Shown: positions 28,389 to 38,199, numbered from the stretch's first letter. The stretch is 64,000 nt of DNA from PSRJ01 sp963825305 (GCA_963825305.1 CAWGTA010000012.1:248001-312000); one strand, 5' to 3'. Numbers and translations are program-made. Notes: a model not told the origin generated them from the sequence alone.

Positions 28389-29420
28389 TTAGGGATCGAG
28401 CGCCGGCACCTCTTCGATCATCGCCGCCAAATAGTTTACCGACCCGTCCTCATGCCTCTGGCATTTCACGGATACATTTGCGTGAACCGCATCGCCGTTC
28501 TTACGGATCCAACGTTTCGTAATCAGATAGCCGTCGATTTCTCCGGCGACGATTCGTCCGAAGTTGATGGCGTCGCGGGCCCGGTCGTCGGGATGGGTCA
28601 ACGCTGCCCATGGCATCTGGGTGATCTCGAGCCGTGTGTAACCTAAGATGTCGCAAAACCGCTGATTGACCTCGAGGCTGCCCGCGGTCGGCGACACAAT
28701 CGCCATACCGACCAGGCCGAGTTCGAAGTAGCACAGGGAGCGCTCCCCGCACACCTGGAGCGCCTGTTGCGCGCGGAGAAGCGCGGCAGCCTTGTGTTTC
28801 TTGTCGCTATTCGCCACCGACAGTTCCTCTGTCCGCTCGATGGCACGCTGTCCGAGTTCGGCGTTGAGCCGCCTCACCTCGGCCCGGGCCTCGCTAAGCT
28901 CGGGGGTTTCGACGACCTGCCAATTTCCGTTTCGCCTGGCAATGGCAAACCGGTGCGTGTGCCCGGCGTCGAAGATCTCAGCGGCGTGTTTGACTGAAAG
29001 AGGATAAGCACACAGCAAGATCATTCGGCGATTGATGATTAATCCGCTGAAATCCGTCGGCGCTAACGAAGCCGCGTCCACATTCACCCGCATGCCGGCA
29101 TAGCCTTTTGCCAAAGCGTTGTCCAGCTTTGCCTCCCAATCGCGATACCACTCCGACTGCGGAACAATCTCGATGTCTCCAGCGGCCAAACGCTGATCGC
29201 AGCCGGGCACAACGCGTTCCAGTGCGTTCCGGGCTTCCTTCGCGTCCAGCGGATCGAAGACTCGCCAGACGCAAAATTCGTTGTGCTCTAATCCCGCCTG
29301 GAAATAGGGGATCAGGACGTCAAGTAAATCAACTTTGTTTTCATAGAAATGACAGAAGTGAGTGCCCCAGGGGATGTCGCCCACGGTACCGATGCCGGAC
29401 TTTCGCAGATCATTCGCCAT
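28389..29420 (-). CDS. MEDS domain plus PAS domain sensory protein
   Basis: This 343-residue cytosolic sensor has an N-terminal MEDS domain (about residues 10-170): GDIPWGTHFCHFYENKVDLL and GHTHRFAIARRNGNWQVVET are typical of that DcmR-like family. A short coiled coil follows (about 175-215), then a PAS domain (about 225-335) with GSLEVNQRFCDILGYTRLEI and KRWIRKNGDAVHANVSVKC. No histidine kinase domain follows. A LuxR-type HTH remnant starts at once after the stop, so the protein may originally have been a MEDS-PAS-HTH regulator. It is transcribed divergently from the hybrid kinase at 29632. Confidence 0.83.
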   Translation of the reverse strand: MANDLRKSGIGTVGDIPWGTHFCHFYENKVDLLDVLIPYFQAGLEHNEFCVWRVFDPLDAKEARNALERVVPGCDQRLAAGDIEIVPQSEWYRDWEAKLDNALAKGYAGMRVNVDAASLAPTDFSGLIINRRMILLCAYPLSVKHAAEIFDAGHTHRFAIARRNGNWQVVETPELSEARAEVRRLNAELGQRAIERTEELSVANSDKKHKAAALLRAQQALQVCGERSLCYFELGLVGMAIVSPTAGSLEVNQRFCDILGYTRLEITQMPWAALTHPDDRARDAINFGRIVAGEIDGYLITKRWIRKNGDAVHANVSVKCQRHEDGSVNYLAAMIEEVPALDP

Positions 29421-29486
29421 GGTGGAGGACGGATCGGACGGGAGGAAAATGCGCCCACGGATACTGTAACTGGTATCAGGGCGCGT

Positions 29487-29533
29487 GGCGCGCCGCGCGG
29501 AAGCGCGGCGGCAGCCCGGAAGGGCTGCCCCAC
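29487..29533. repeat. GC-rich double hairpin in divergent intergenic region
   Basis: Two hairpins stand in a row, GCCGCGCGGAAGCGCGGC and GGCAGCCCGGAAGGGCTGCC. They lie in the 211-base gap between the divergent MEDS-PAS and hybrid kinase genes, where the promoters of both must also lie. Confidence 0.55.
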
Positions 29534-29631
29534 TTATCTTGAGACAATGAGCCTGCTAGAGGCACTAATCCCGTCCGGAGTGCACCATAGGGAAACTACG
29601 TAACGAGCCGGCCGGTGAATTTTGCCAGGCG

Positions 29632-31617
29632 ATGGCCGACTCTCTCAACAGCAATCCACGCGCTTACTTTGTTTCCGCAGACTTCGGCGGCCACATCATC
29701 GGGTGCAACCACGCCATGGCGCAGCTTTTGGGTCTGAGCACAGACGAGTTCCGGAATGAAAGCATTTGGGATAAGCTCCCTGAGTCTGACGGTGCGAGAC
29801 TACACGAACGGTTGACGCAGACTCCGTTTAGCACCGACCCAATCCGACTAAACTTTGTAGGCCCTAACCAAACGCCAGAGACACTCGATTGCGGTCTGGC
29901 GTTGATGTCGGACGGACGTTTTGTGATGATCGGCGTGCCTGCGCGGAGTTTGGGCCAGGATTCCGAACTCGCATGGCTCCAATTGAACAACAGCTTCGCG
30001 ACGCTCACCCGCGAGAACGCGCGAAAGAGCAAACAACTGGCGTTGCAGAACCAGGCTCTTGCGGAAGCTCGGAATGCCGCGCTCCAGGCCGCCCAGGCAA
30101 AATCCGATTTTCTCAGCCATATGAGCCATGAGATCCGGACGCCCATGAACGGCGTCATCGGGATGGTTCAACTGCTATTGGCAACAGACCTTTCTCCGGA
30201 GCAGCGGCGATACGCCGAGGTGGCCCAGAACAGCGGGCGTTCCCTGCTGGCCCTCATCAATAACATCCTGGACCTCTCCAAGATCGAGGCTGGGAAAATC
30301 GTGCTCGAGAGCGTGGACTTCGACCTGCGTCGCACGGTCGAGGACGTCATCGAGGTTCTACGTGTTCAGGCGAAGGGACTTACATTCGGCGCGCGCCTAT
30401 CTCCGGGCACGCCCACATTTCTTCGCGGCGATCCCAACCGCCTGCGCCAGGTTTTGACCAACCTGGCCGCCAATGCCCTCAAGTTCACCGAGCGCGGCGA
30501 GGTGGCGGTCCATGTGGAATTGGTGAGCGAAGATGAGGGCAAGGCAACCATTCGTTTCGCCGTCACCGATACGGGCCTTGGGATACGGCCGGAGCAGGCC
30601 GCGGCTTTGTTCTCGCCATTCGTTCAGGCAGACGTATCAACCACACGCAAGTACGGCGGCACCGGCCTGGGGTTGGCAATCTCCAAGCAACTGGTCGAGA
30701 TGATGGGTGGAAAGATCGGACTCGATAGCCGGGAAGGCGAGGGCTCCACATTCTGGTTCACCGCGATCTTTGAAACCCGGCCGGAGGCGGCCATGGCGGC
30801 CCCTGCGGGCGAATCGGTCGATGGGCGCCTGGTTGTGCCGCATGGGCCGGCAGGCGCGCGGCATGAGGGACGAATCCTGATAGCGGACGATAATTCGACC
30901 AACCGGTTCGTTGCTCTGGCGCAACTGGAGAAACTTGGATACCCGGCCGACGCCGTCGCCAATGGTGCTGAGGCGATCGAAGCGTTGCAGCATGGCAATT
31001 ACGATCTGGTTCTGATGGACTGCGAGATGCCGGTCATGGACGGCTACGAAGCGACAGGTCGTATTCGCAAATCGGGCACGCCGCACTTTCCCATCATCGC
31101 CCTCACCGCCAATGCGATGCCGGGTGACCGGGACAAATGCATTCGCGAGGGGATGGATGACTTCCTCGCAAAGCCCGTGGACCTGGAGGCTCTTGCGCAA
31201 GTGCTGGCGAAGTGGCTCCCGGGAACCGATCCCCAAGACGCGGTCCAAAGCGTGGGGCATGCCGCACCGGCACCAGCCGCGGCCACCTTCGATTCAGCGG
31301 CTTTTCTGAAGCGGCTCATGGGAGACAGACCGCTTGCCATCTCAATCATCAAAGGGTTCGTCGAAGGCGTTCCATCGCAGTTGGAGACTCTGCGGACACG
31401 GCTGGTCGAGGCGGATGGGCCTGGCGCCCGCTTGCAGGCGCATGCGCTTAAGGGATCGGCGGCGACTGTGACGGCAGACAGTCTGCGCGCCATTGCACTG
31501 GAACTGGAACAGGCAGCGGGCGCGGGCGAGTTGGATCGGTGCAGCGAGCTTCTGCCCCGTGCGGTGGAAGAATTTGAGCGGCTCAAAAGCACCCTGGAGC
31601 GCAGCGGATGGCTATGA
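29632..31617 (+). CDS. PAS hybrid histidine kinase with receiver and Hpt
   Basis: This 661-residue cytosolic hybrid kinase has a PAS domain (about 10-105), a coiled coil (about 110-155), HisKA with the phosphorylated His166 (FLSHMSHEIRTPMNG), HATPase (about 275-395, with YGGTGLGLAISKQL), a receiver (about 412-530; phosphorylation site in LVLMDCEMPVMDG) and a C-terminal Hpt (AHALKGSAATVTADSLRAI). The complete internal phosphorelay lacks only a final output partner. No transmembrane segment is seen. Its stop overlaps the ABM-PAS gene start by 10 bases, so it is the first gene of a tight three-gene operon. Confidence 0.92.
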   Translation: MADSLNSNPRAYFVSADFGGHIIGCNHAMAQLLGLSTDEFRNESIWDKLPESDGARLHERLTQTPFSTDPIRLNFVGPNQTPETLDCGLALMSDGRFVMIGVPARSLGQDSELAWLQLNNSFATLTRENARKSKQLALQNQALAEARNAALQAAQAKSDFLSHMSHEIRTPMNGVIGMVQLLLATDLSPEQRRYAEVAQNSGRSLLALINNILDLSKIEAGKIVLESVDFDLRRTVEDVIEVLRVQAKGLTFGARLSPGTPTFLRGDPNRLRQVLTNLAANALKFTERGEVAVHVELVSEDEGKATIRFAVTDTGLGIRPEQAAALFSPFVQADVSTTRKYGGTGLGLAISKQLVEMMGGKIGLDSREGEGSTFWFTAIFETRPEAAMAAPAGESVDGRLVVPHGPAGARHEGRILIADDNSTNRFVALAQLEKLGYPADAVANGAEAIEALQHGNYDLVLMDCEMPVMDGYEATGRIRKSGTPHFPIIALTANAMPGDRDKCIREGMDDFLAKPVDLEALAQVLAKWLPGTDPQDAVQSVGHAAPAPAAATFDSAAFLKRLMGDRPLAISIIKGFVEGVPSQLETLRTRLVEADGPGARLQAHALKGSAATVTADSLRAIALELEQAAGAGELDRCSELLPRAVEEFERLKSTLERSGWL

Positions 31618-32285
31618 TCATCGCGATGTCGCGCTTCCGCGTTAAGAACGATCGAGAGCAGGATGTGCGGGCTGCATTTCTGAACCGCCCGCGATTGGTG
31701 GACGGCGAGGCCGGTTTCCTGGGACTGGAAGTGTTCCAGGATCCAACGGATTGTGCCGTCTTCTACCTGGTCACCCGCTGGAGCGATGCTTCCTCATTTC
31801 GAACGTGGCACTCCAGCCAGGCGCATCATCGCTCCCATGAACTGATGCCGAAGGGGCTCAAGCTGGATAGCGCATTCACCGAACTGCGCATCTTAGAGCG
31901 CCTGGAGGCGGAGCGAGGCCAGCCAGCATTCGAGCATTTCCCGGGCGACTGGGGAGCTCTTACGTCGGCATATTTGGCCTCGAGCACCACCGTCCACGGC
32001 GTGGTTGCGAACCCGGACGGCGCGATCCTGGGCGCGACGGCAGCCATGGAGAGACTCCTGGGCAGCGAGCCGGGCCAGGTTAACGGGCAACCGCTGTGGG
32101 AGTTCCTGACTCCCCGATCCGCCGAAGACCTCCGCGGCCGAATGGCCGGCGGAAGCCGCTGCCCTGAATTGCGCATCCCTTTGACGTTCCTTGGCGCGGG
32201 TTCCAGCCAGCACCTGCTCGTTTGCAACCTTGATGTCCAACCAAACGCATTTGCTCTGCTATGCGAACCGGATCGACCCGAATGA
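31608..32285 (+). CDS. ABM (haem-monooxygenase-like) domain fused to PAS-like domain
   Basis: This 225-residue protein has an N-terminal antibiotic-biosynthesis-monooxygenase fold: FRVKNDREQDVRAAF and FYLVTRWSDASSFRTWHSSQ are close to the HmoA/IsdG-type pattern, in which a W..F..W..S..H block closes the domain. The C-terminal part (about 120-225) resembles a PAS domain with GVVANPDGAILGATAAMERL. Such a fold can bind haem or aromatic compounds. It overlaps the hybrid kinase gene upstream, and its stop overlaps the B12-protein start (ATGA), so all three are probably translated together. Domain assignment is by pattern; a ligand is not shown. Confidence 0.75.
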   Translation: MAMIIAMSRFRVKNDREQDVRAAFLNRPRLVDGEAGFLGLEVFQDPTDCAVFYLVTRWSDASSFRTWHSSQAHHRSHELMPKGLKLDSAFTELRILERLEAERGQPAFEHFPGDWGALTSAYLASSTTVHGVVANPDGAILGATAAMERLLGSEPGQVNGQPLWEFLTPRSAEDLRGRMAGGSRCPELRIPLTFLGAGSSQHLLVCNLDVQPNAFALLCEPDRPE

Positions 32286-33346
32286 CTGAATTTCCTCTAC
32301 ACGACAGAACGACGCTGGGCGAGCGTCTACAGCGACTCAAGCCTGAGGTGGCGGAGAAGGCTACTCAGGTATTTCTGGAGAGATATCCGGAGTGGCTGCG
32401 GAAGTACGGCGAGCGAGCCCGGAAGTTCGGGATCGAGGACGCGCGGTTTCACGTCGATTTCCTGACCGGCGCAGTGGAGACAAACAGTGTCCAGGCATTT
32501 GAAGATTACTGCGAATGGGCGGCGGGACTCCTGAAGTCACGGGCAATTGCCAGCCACTTCCTGGTCGAAAATCTGACGCAGATCGAGACTGCTCTACAAT
32601 CCGGACTGTCTGCTCCGGAGCAGGCCCTGATCGCCCGCATGATGGAGGCCGGCCGGTCAGCATGCGAGCGGGAGAAGATCCGCCCCGCCCAACCTGACAC
32701 GCCACTGGCCCTGACCCGCAACGTCTATCTGCAATCCATTCTGATCGGCGCGAGGGCTGGCTCGGTACGAATCGTGGAAGAAGCACTACAAAATGGTGCG
32801 AAGGTGTTCGATATCTATGCTCAAGTTTTCCAGGATTCTCTGTATGAGGTCGGCAGATTATGGGAAGAAGGCACGATATCGGTAAGCGTGGAACATCGGG
32901 CAACCGCAATTACGCAGTTCGTCATGGCGAGCGTATACTCCCGCGCTGCGTGTGTGCAGTCTTCCGTTCCGTTAGGTCAAGCCATTGTTACCGGTGTCGC
33001 GGGCGAGTTGCATCAGATCGGCGCGAACATGGTAGCCGATGTACTCGAAAATGCCGGGTGGAACGTTGAGTTTCTTGGCACGGATGCTCCTCATTCCGGT
33101 ATCATCGACGCAGTTCGCACGCAACGTTCGGACCTGCTGTGCATCTCAGCGACCATGCTTTTCAACGTGCCCAATGTGGTCAAGCTGATTCGGGACCTGC
33201 GTGCCAGTTCACCTAAACTGCGGGTGCTGATAGGCGGCTCGGCCTTCCGTCGAAAGCCAGAGCTTTGGATGGATATTGGCGCCGATGGTTTCGCGCCGGA
33301 CTTGAACGCCGCGGTCGAAGTTGCCGGCCGGCTTCTGTCCAGTTAG
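32282..33346 (+). CDS. B12-binding sensor with CarH-type W-x9-EH cap
   Basis: This 354-residue protein has three parts. Residues about 15-130 are helical and resemble the RsbRD-type N-terminal sensor fold. Residues about 140-225 form the helical cap of cobalamin-binding proteins and carry W194, nine residues, then E204-H205 (LWEEGTISVSVEH), the W-x9-EH signature of the photoreceptors CarH and LitR. Residues about 230-354 are the Rossmann-like B12 domain with E-x-H-x-x-G (ELHQIG, His244) and LIGGSAF. There is no MerR DNA-binding domain, so it must act through protein contacts. The ATG overlaps the previous stop (ATGA). It may sense light through adenosylcobalamin (inference). Confidence 0.85.
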   Translation: MTEFPLHDRTTLGERLQRLKPEVAEKATQVFLERYPEWLRKYGERARKFGIEDARFHVDFLTGAVETNSVQAFEDYCEWAAGLLKSRAIASHFLVENLTQIETALQSGLSAPEQALIARMMEAGRSACEREKIRPAQPDTPLALTRNVYLQSILIGARAGSVRIVEEALQNGAKVFDIYAQVFQDSLYEVGRLWEEGTISVSVEHRATAITQFVMASVYSRAACVQSSVPLGQAIVTGVAGELHQIGANMVADVLENAGWNVEFLGTDAPHSGIIDAVRTQRSDLLCISATMLFNVPNVVKLIRDLRASSPKLRVLIGGSAFRRKPELWMDIGADGFAPDLNAAVEVAGRLLSS

Positions 33347-34554
33347 TTACGTGCGATACGGGAGAGCTTTGTTTTTCCCGATCGAGTGTTGCCACTGTCG
33401 GAAGAATAGATAAAACTCTCGATCTCGTCGATGCGCTTGTCCGCGTCCTTGTACCCGATGTCAACCAGGGCGCTTGTGTACTTGGAAGTAAACAGCAGGT
33501 AACTCATCAGATCCGCGCAGGACGCCGCGTCGCGGCCCAGACTGTTTACAAAATACTGGATAAGATACGGCATATCCTTCCGGTGATGTTCCGCCAGTTG
33601 GGACAAATCGACCGAAGGTGTGATTACAAACGATGCCAGCGGTTGCATCCGCCCGGATCCTTCGCCATCCAGTTGGCTGATGTGGCCGCTGTTCAGCAAT
33701 AGATTCAGGCGCTCCAGGTGTTCGATGTCAGTAGCCAGATGATCCAGAAACATGGCATTGAACAGAACGCCCAAGACCTGCGCGAGAGAGGGACTACGCT
33801 GGTCTTTGGCCTCTTCCTGATGTTCCAGGTTTTCACCGCGGACACCGATCGCAAAGATTCGTTCTGCCCCTAAGCGGATGATCGGACTGAGAGGCGTCTG
33901 GAGCCGTATACACCCATCGCCGAAATAGGCGGTCCCCCGCGCTGTCTGAAGTTTTATAGGCTGAAAGACTACCGGAATAGCCGCCGACGCACAAATATGA
34001 TCTGTGGTGATCTTGGTTGCCAATGTCACTCGCCGGCTTCGGTTCCACATAGGGTGGCCCTTCGTTCCTTGAATGAAAAGATAACTCTTCCCTGAGTTAT
34101 AGTTCGTCGCGGAAATCGCAAGGGCATAGAGATACCCGCGCTTGATGTTGTCCTGGATTCGGTCGCAATCGAGATGTTTCTTCAGGAAGTGTTTCAGGGG
34201 AGTGGCATCTAATAGAGAGTGCGCGTTGCCTCCACCCAGAACGCCTCCAAAAGAGAGATCCAGAATCCAGGTGAGAGAATTCTGGGTCTGCGTGAGGACG
34301 TCGCACCGAAAGACATCGGAGGGTCTGATGCCCGCCCAAAGCCGTGCAGTTAGCTCGGTCGCCACAGAGAACTCGTTGCTGCCTACGGCCAGGGCGGCTC
34401 CATTAATGGCTCCGGCGGAAGCGCCTCCGATGATCGGGAAAGGATTGCCCAGCTCTTGAATCCGCTTGATCTCGCCGATGCGTTTCAGCACACCAGCCTG
34501 ATAGGCGCCGCGAGCGCCCCCGCCTGTCATGACCAAGCCAAGCGCATTCTCCAT
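33343..34554 (-). CDS. patatin-like phospholipase
   Basis: This 403-residue protein has a patatin-like acyl hydrolase fold. The oxyanion loop GGGARGAYQAGVL is at residues 11-23, and the nucleophile Ser47 is in GGASAG, the G-x-S-x-G motif. The second dyad residue, Asp, is in YFGDGCIRLQTPL, where the family usually has DG(G/A). It probably cleaves acyl ester bonds in membrane lipids. No signal peptide is seen. It converges on the B12 gene with a 4-base overlap of the ends. Confidence 0.88.
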   Translation of the reverse strand: MENALGLVMTGGGARGAYQAGVLKRIGEIKRIQELGNPFPIIGGASAGAINGAALAVGSNEFSVATELTARLWAGIRPSDVFRCDVLTQTQNSLTWILDLSFGGVLGGGNAHSLLDATPLKHFLKKHLDCDRIQDNIKRGYLYALAISATNYNSGKSYLFIQGTKGHPMWNRSRRVTLATKITTDHICASAAIPVVFQPIKLQTARGTAYFGDGCIRLQTPLSPIIRLGAERIFAIGVRGENLEHQEEAKDQRSPSLAQVLGVLFNAMFLDHLATDIEHLERLNLLLNSGHISQLDGEGSGRMQPLASFVITPSVDLSQLAEHHRKDMPYLIQYFVNSLGRDAASCADLMSYLLFTSKYTSALVDIGYKDADKRIDEIESFIYSSDSGNTRSGKTKLSRIARN

Positions 34555-34667
34555 CTGCTGCCCCTTTTATTGTAGTACGGGCTGGCGGCTGTAAGAGTAA
34601 AATGGGATCTTTAACTAGTTTATGGATCTGGTATGCACGCTCGTCGCCGCGCCCCCCGGATGCCGGC

Positions 34668-34693
34668 AGCACAGGCATGCTTGCCTGTGTCTG
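34668..34693. repeat. dispersed palindrome, family R2 (copy 1)
   Basis: GCACAGGCATGCTTGCCTGTGT is a near-perfect hairpin (ACAGGCA with TGCCTGT). Copy 2 is at 38134-38159. It lies in the gap between the patatin and adenylate kinase genes. Confidence 0.7.
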
Positions 34694-34728
34694 TTTTCGC
34701 AGCGAGAAGTTGTTGAGCGCCGGCACCG

Positions 34729-34783
34729 CCCACCGGCGGCAAAGACCGCCGGCGTTAGGTAGCGCTGGCGAGCGCCGTCAATG
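34729..34783. repeat. dispersed palindromic repeat, family R1 (copy 3), overlapping the adk stop
   Basis: CACCGGCGGCAAAGACCGCC and the TTAGGTAGCGCTGGCGA core match the longest R1 copy at 5891-5947. The repeat supplies the last codons and the TAA stop of the adenylate kinase gene (34755-34770). Confidence 0.7.
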
Positions 34784-35504
34784 TGCGCGCGCAGATTTCA
34801 TCGGGAGATCCGGCCGCGAGAACCGGTACCAGCAGCCCGAGATTCCGGTAGAAATGGATCAGCGGCGCAGTGCTCTGGTCGTAGGCTGCCATACGGACCG
34901 TGATTACTTCGGCACGGTCATCCTCGCGCTGCACCAGCCGGCCGCCGCAATGATCGCACAAGCCCTGGGCTCTCGGCGGCTGCTCCGTCACATGGAAAAC
35001 CGATTTGCACTTCTCGCAGGTGCGTCGCCCGCTCAGGCGCGAAACAATCTGGTCTAGCGGCAGCTCATAGTTCACCACGGCGCTGAGCGAGAGCCCCTCA
35101 CTTTCCATATGCTGTTTCAGCGCCTCGGCTTGCGTCAGCGTGCGTGGAAATCCGTCGAGTATGAAGCCGCCGGGGCAGCGGATGCACCCGCTCCGTTCCC
35201 GCACCATCGCCCAGACGGTGGAATCCGGTACCAGGGCGCCGCGGCGCATGTACCCCATGGCCTCCTTCATGGCGGGCGTTTGCTCGCATTCCTGGCGATT
35301 CCCCGCGGCTCGGAAGACATCGCCCGTGGAGAGATGGCAAGCCCCCAGTTGCTGATTCAAAAGATGGGCCTGGGTGCCCTTGCCCACGCCTGGCGCACCC
35401 AAAAGGACCAACCGCGGTGGGGATTCGACTTGGCCCGGAACCACGCACCGTCCCGAAGGTCCTTCCAGCCACGCGGCCCGATCGTTTTTGATTTCGGAGT
35501 TCAT
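34755..35504 (-). CDS. adk: adenylate kinase with zinc-type LID
   Basis: Adenylate kinase converts ATP and AMP into two ADP. The P-loop GAPGVGKGT is at residues 37-45, after an N-terminal extension of about 30 residues. The NMP domain is around HLSTGDVFRAA, and the arginine motif FILDGFPRT is clear. The LID carries four zinc-ligand cysteines, CEKC and CDHC, as in zinc-bearing adenylate kinases. The extension is not seen in the usual 215-residue enzyme. The last residues LASAT and the stop come from an R1 repeat, so the native C-terminus has probably been replaced. The gene stands alone rather than in a ribosomal operon. Confidence 0.92.
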   Translation of the reverse strand: MNSEIKNDRAAWLEGPSGRCVVPGQVESPPRLVLLGAPGVGKGTQAHLLNQQLGACHLSTGDVFRAAGNRQECEQTPAMKEAMGYMRRGALVPDSTVWAMVRERSGCIRCPGGFILDGFPRTLTQAEALKQHMESEGLSLSAVVNYELPLDQIVSRLSGRRTCEKCKSVFHVTEQPPRAQGLCDHCGGRLVQREDDRAEVITVRMAAYDQSTAPLIHFYRNLGLLVPVLAAGSPDEICARTLTALASAT

Positions 35505-35648
35505 CGAGATACTCAGTTGAGGCGACTTTAAAGAGGAAGTCCGTCGAGACCGTGGAAAGTCTCAGTAGAAAGTCGCAACCACGCCCCTAAAGTTCGCGGT
35601 TCTTTCCGTCGATTCTCCCATTGTTCAGGGAGGACAAGGAACAGAACC

Positions 35649-38136
35649 ATGACACTACACGCGCCGTTTAGCACGGAGCCGCGCACGAACGGTGATGCGG
35701 AGATGTCGGCCGAGAGCCTGAAGAAGGACTTCGAGCACCACCTTCGCCGAACCCTGGCCAAGGATCGTTATACCGCGACTGACCGCGACCGCTACTATGC
35801 GCTGGCTCTGGCTGTGCGCGACCGTTTGATTGAACGCTGGATCGCCACTCAGCAGACGCATCACAAAAAGAATGTCAAAAGACTCTACTACCTGTCGCTG
35901 GAATTCCTGATTGGCCGTCTGCTTGGAAACAACGTCATCAACCTGAACCTGGAGAATAGCTGCCGCGAAGCTATGTCGGAAATGGGGCTCAATTGGGAGG
36001 TCTTCCGGGACCAGGAAGTCGATGCGGGCCTCGGGAACGGCGGATTGGGACGCCTGGCCGCCTGTTTCCTCGACTCGCTTGCCACCTTGAACCTTCCGGC
36101 CGTCGGCTACGGTCTCCGTTACGATTTCGGGATCTTCAAGCAGCGGATTGTGAACGGCTACCAGGTGGAGCAACCCGACGAATGGCTCAAGCTCGGGTGC
36201 CCGTGGGAGATCGCCCATCCCGAATTTTCATTTCCAGTGCAGTTTGAAGGCCGCGTGGAAACTATGCCCGGATCGAACGGCAAAGAATGGCGCTGGCTGG
36301 ATGCGAAGACCGTTATCGGCATGCCATACGATCTCCCCGTGGTGGGTTATGGCGGCAACACGGTGAACACACTCCGGCTCTGGTCGGCCAAGGCGGCCGA
36401 AGAGTTCGATCTGGATGACTTCAACCGGGGCGAGTATGTGGATGCGGTAGCCAACAAAGTCCTGGCGGAAAATCTGACGAAGGTCCTCTACCCCAACGAC
36501 AACGTGTTTGAAGGCAAGGAACTGCGCCTGAAGCAACAGTACTTCTTCGTTTCCTGCACGGTCCAAGACATACTCCGGCGCTTCAAGGCCGATGGCAATG
36601 CGTGGGACAGATTTCCCCGACAAGGTCTTCATCCAATTGAACGATACGCATCCGACTCTGGTCATCCCCGAGCTCATGCGGTTACTCGTCGATCGCGAAG
36701 GTCTGGGATGGGACCAGGCGTGGGAGCTCACTACCACCGCCACCGGTTACACCAATCACACCATCTTGCCCGAGGCTTTGGAGAAGTGGCCGGTCAACAT
36801 GCTGGCGAAGCAATTGCCTCGACACCTGCAGATCATCTACGAAATTAACGCCCGGTTTATGCGGCAGATCGCCTCGCGTTATCCTCTGGACTCCGACCGC
36901 ATGCGCCGCATGAGCATCATCGAAGAGGACGAGCAGAAGCATGTGCGGATGGCCCATCTGGCGATTGTTGGATCCTGCTCAGTCAACGGCGTCGCCAAGC
37001 TACATAGCGACCTTCTGAAAAACAAGGTTCTGCGGGATTTTGCCGAATACTGGCCTGCCAAGTTTAACAACAAGACGAACGGGATCACACCGCGCCGCTG
37101 GCTGCTCAAGGCCAACCCACCTCTGGCGCGGCTGATCACGGAAATGATCGGAGACGGATGGATCACCGATCTGGATCAACTACGCAATCTGGAACCGTTT
37201 GCCGGCGATGCGGCTTTCCGCGAGCGATTCGGAGCGGCCAAGCATCACAACAAACGGTTGCTGGCGGCGCACATCGAGCGCGAGCTCGGAATCGTCGTTT
37301 CGCCAGACTCGCTGTTTGATGTACAAGTGAAGCGGCTGCATGAATACAAACGCCAGTTGCTGCTTGTGCTGTATATCATCACGCTCTACAACCGGCTCAA
37401 GGGTGATCCCGGGCTGAACATCGCTCCACGGACTTTCATTATTAGCGCCAAGGCTGCTCCGGGTTACTGGATGGCCAAGCTGATCATCAAGCTGATCCAT
37501 CAGGTCGCCGAAGTCATCAACCGGGATCCGCAGGTCTCCGACAAACTGAAGGTTGTGTTTCTGCCGAATTACAGCGTATCGCTGGCGGAGAAGATCATTC
37601 CGGCAGCAGATCTGAGTGAACAAATTTCGTTGGCAGGTACCGAGGCGTCCGGAACAGGAAATATGAAACTGCAGCTCAACGGCGCCTTGACGATCGGGAC
37701 GCTCGATGGAGCCAACGTGGAGATTCTGGAGGAGGTCGGCAAGGAGAATATCTACATCTTCGGGCTGACTGCCGAAGAAGTGGAGCAGCGCCGCCCTAGC
37801 TACGATCCGTGGGCGATCTACAACGGCGATGAAGAAATCCGGCGGGTTCTGGAGCTTATCCAGCAAGATTTCTTCAGCATGCTGGAGCCTGGAATCTTTC
37901 GCCCGCTGACTGATGCGCTCTTGTCCGGTGGCGATCACTACATGCTACTGGGCGAGCTTCGGGAATACATCCAAACCCAGGAACGAGTGGATGCGGCATA
38001 CCGCGATCATGATGGATGGATCCGGAAAGCCATCCTCAACGTGGCGCGCGCTGGGAAGTTCTCCTCAGACCGCACCATACAGGAGTACGCATCCCAGATC
38101 TGGCACGTCGCCCCTTGTGAAGTCGTCCCGGAGTAG
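35649..38136 (+). CDS. glgP: glycogen phosphorylase (frameshift near 36616)
   Basis: Glycogen phosphorylase releases glucose-1-phosphate from glycogen, using pyridoxal phosphate. The full reading is about 829 residues, normal for the family. The N-terminal half has LYYLSLEFLIGRLLGNN and DAGLGNGGLGRLAACFLDSL; the C-terminal half has ASGTGNMKLQLNGALTIGTL with the PLP-binding lysine. The frame breaks at a run of four Cs at 36615-36618. Taking one C out gives DRFPDKVFIQLNDTHP, the exact family pattern, so a sequence error is likely. GGGAGGACAAGGA precedes the ATG at 35649. The stop TAG overlaps an R2 palindrome. Confidence 0.92.
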
Positions 38137-38159
38137 CACAGGCATCCTTGCCTGTGTCA
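38134..38159. repeat. dispersed palindrome, family R2 (copy 2), overlapping the glgP stop
   Basis: TAGCACAGGCATCCTTGCCT begins with the glgP stop codon and folds as ACAGGCA with TGCCTGT. Copy 1 is at 34668-34693. It may serve as a terminator or mRNA-end stabiliser. Confidence 0.7.
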
Positions 38160-38199
38160 GATTTTTTCACCGTGCCCAGCCGTGCCATGCTGGAAAGAC

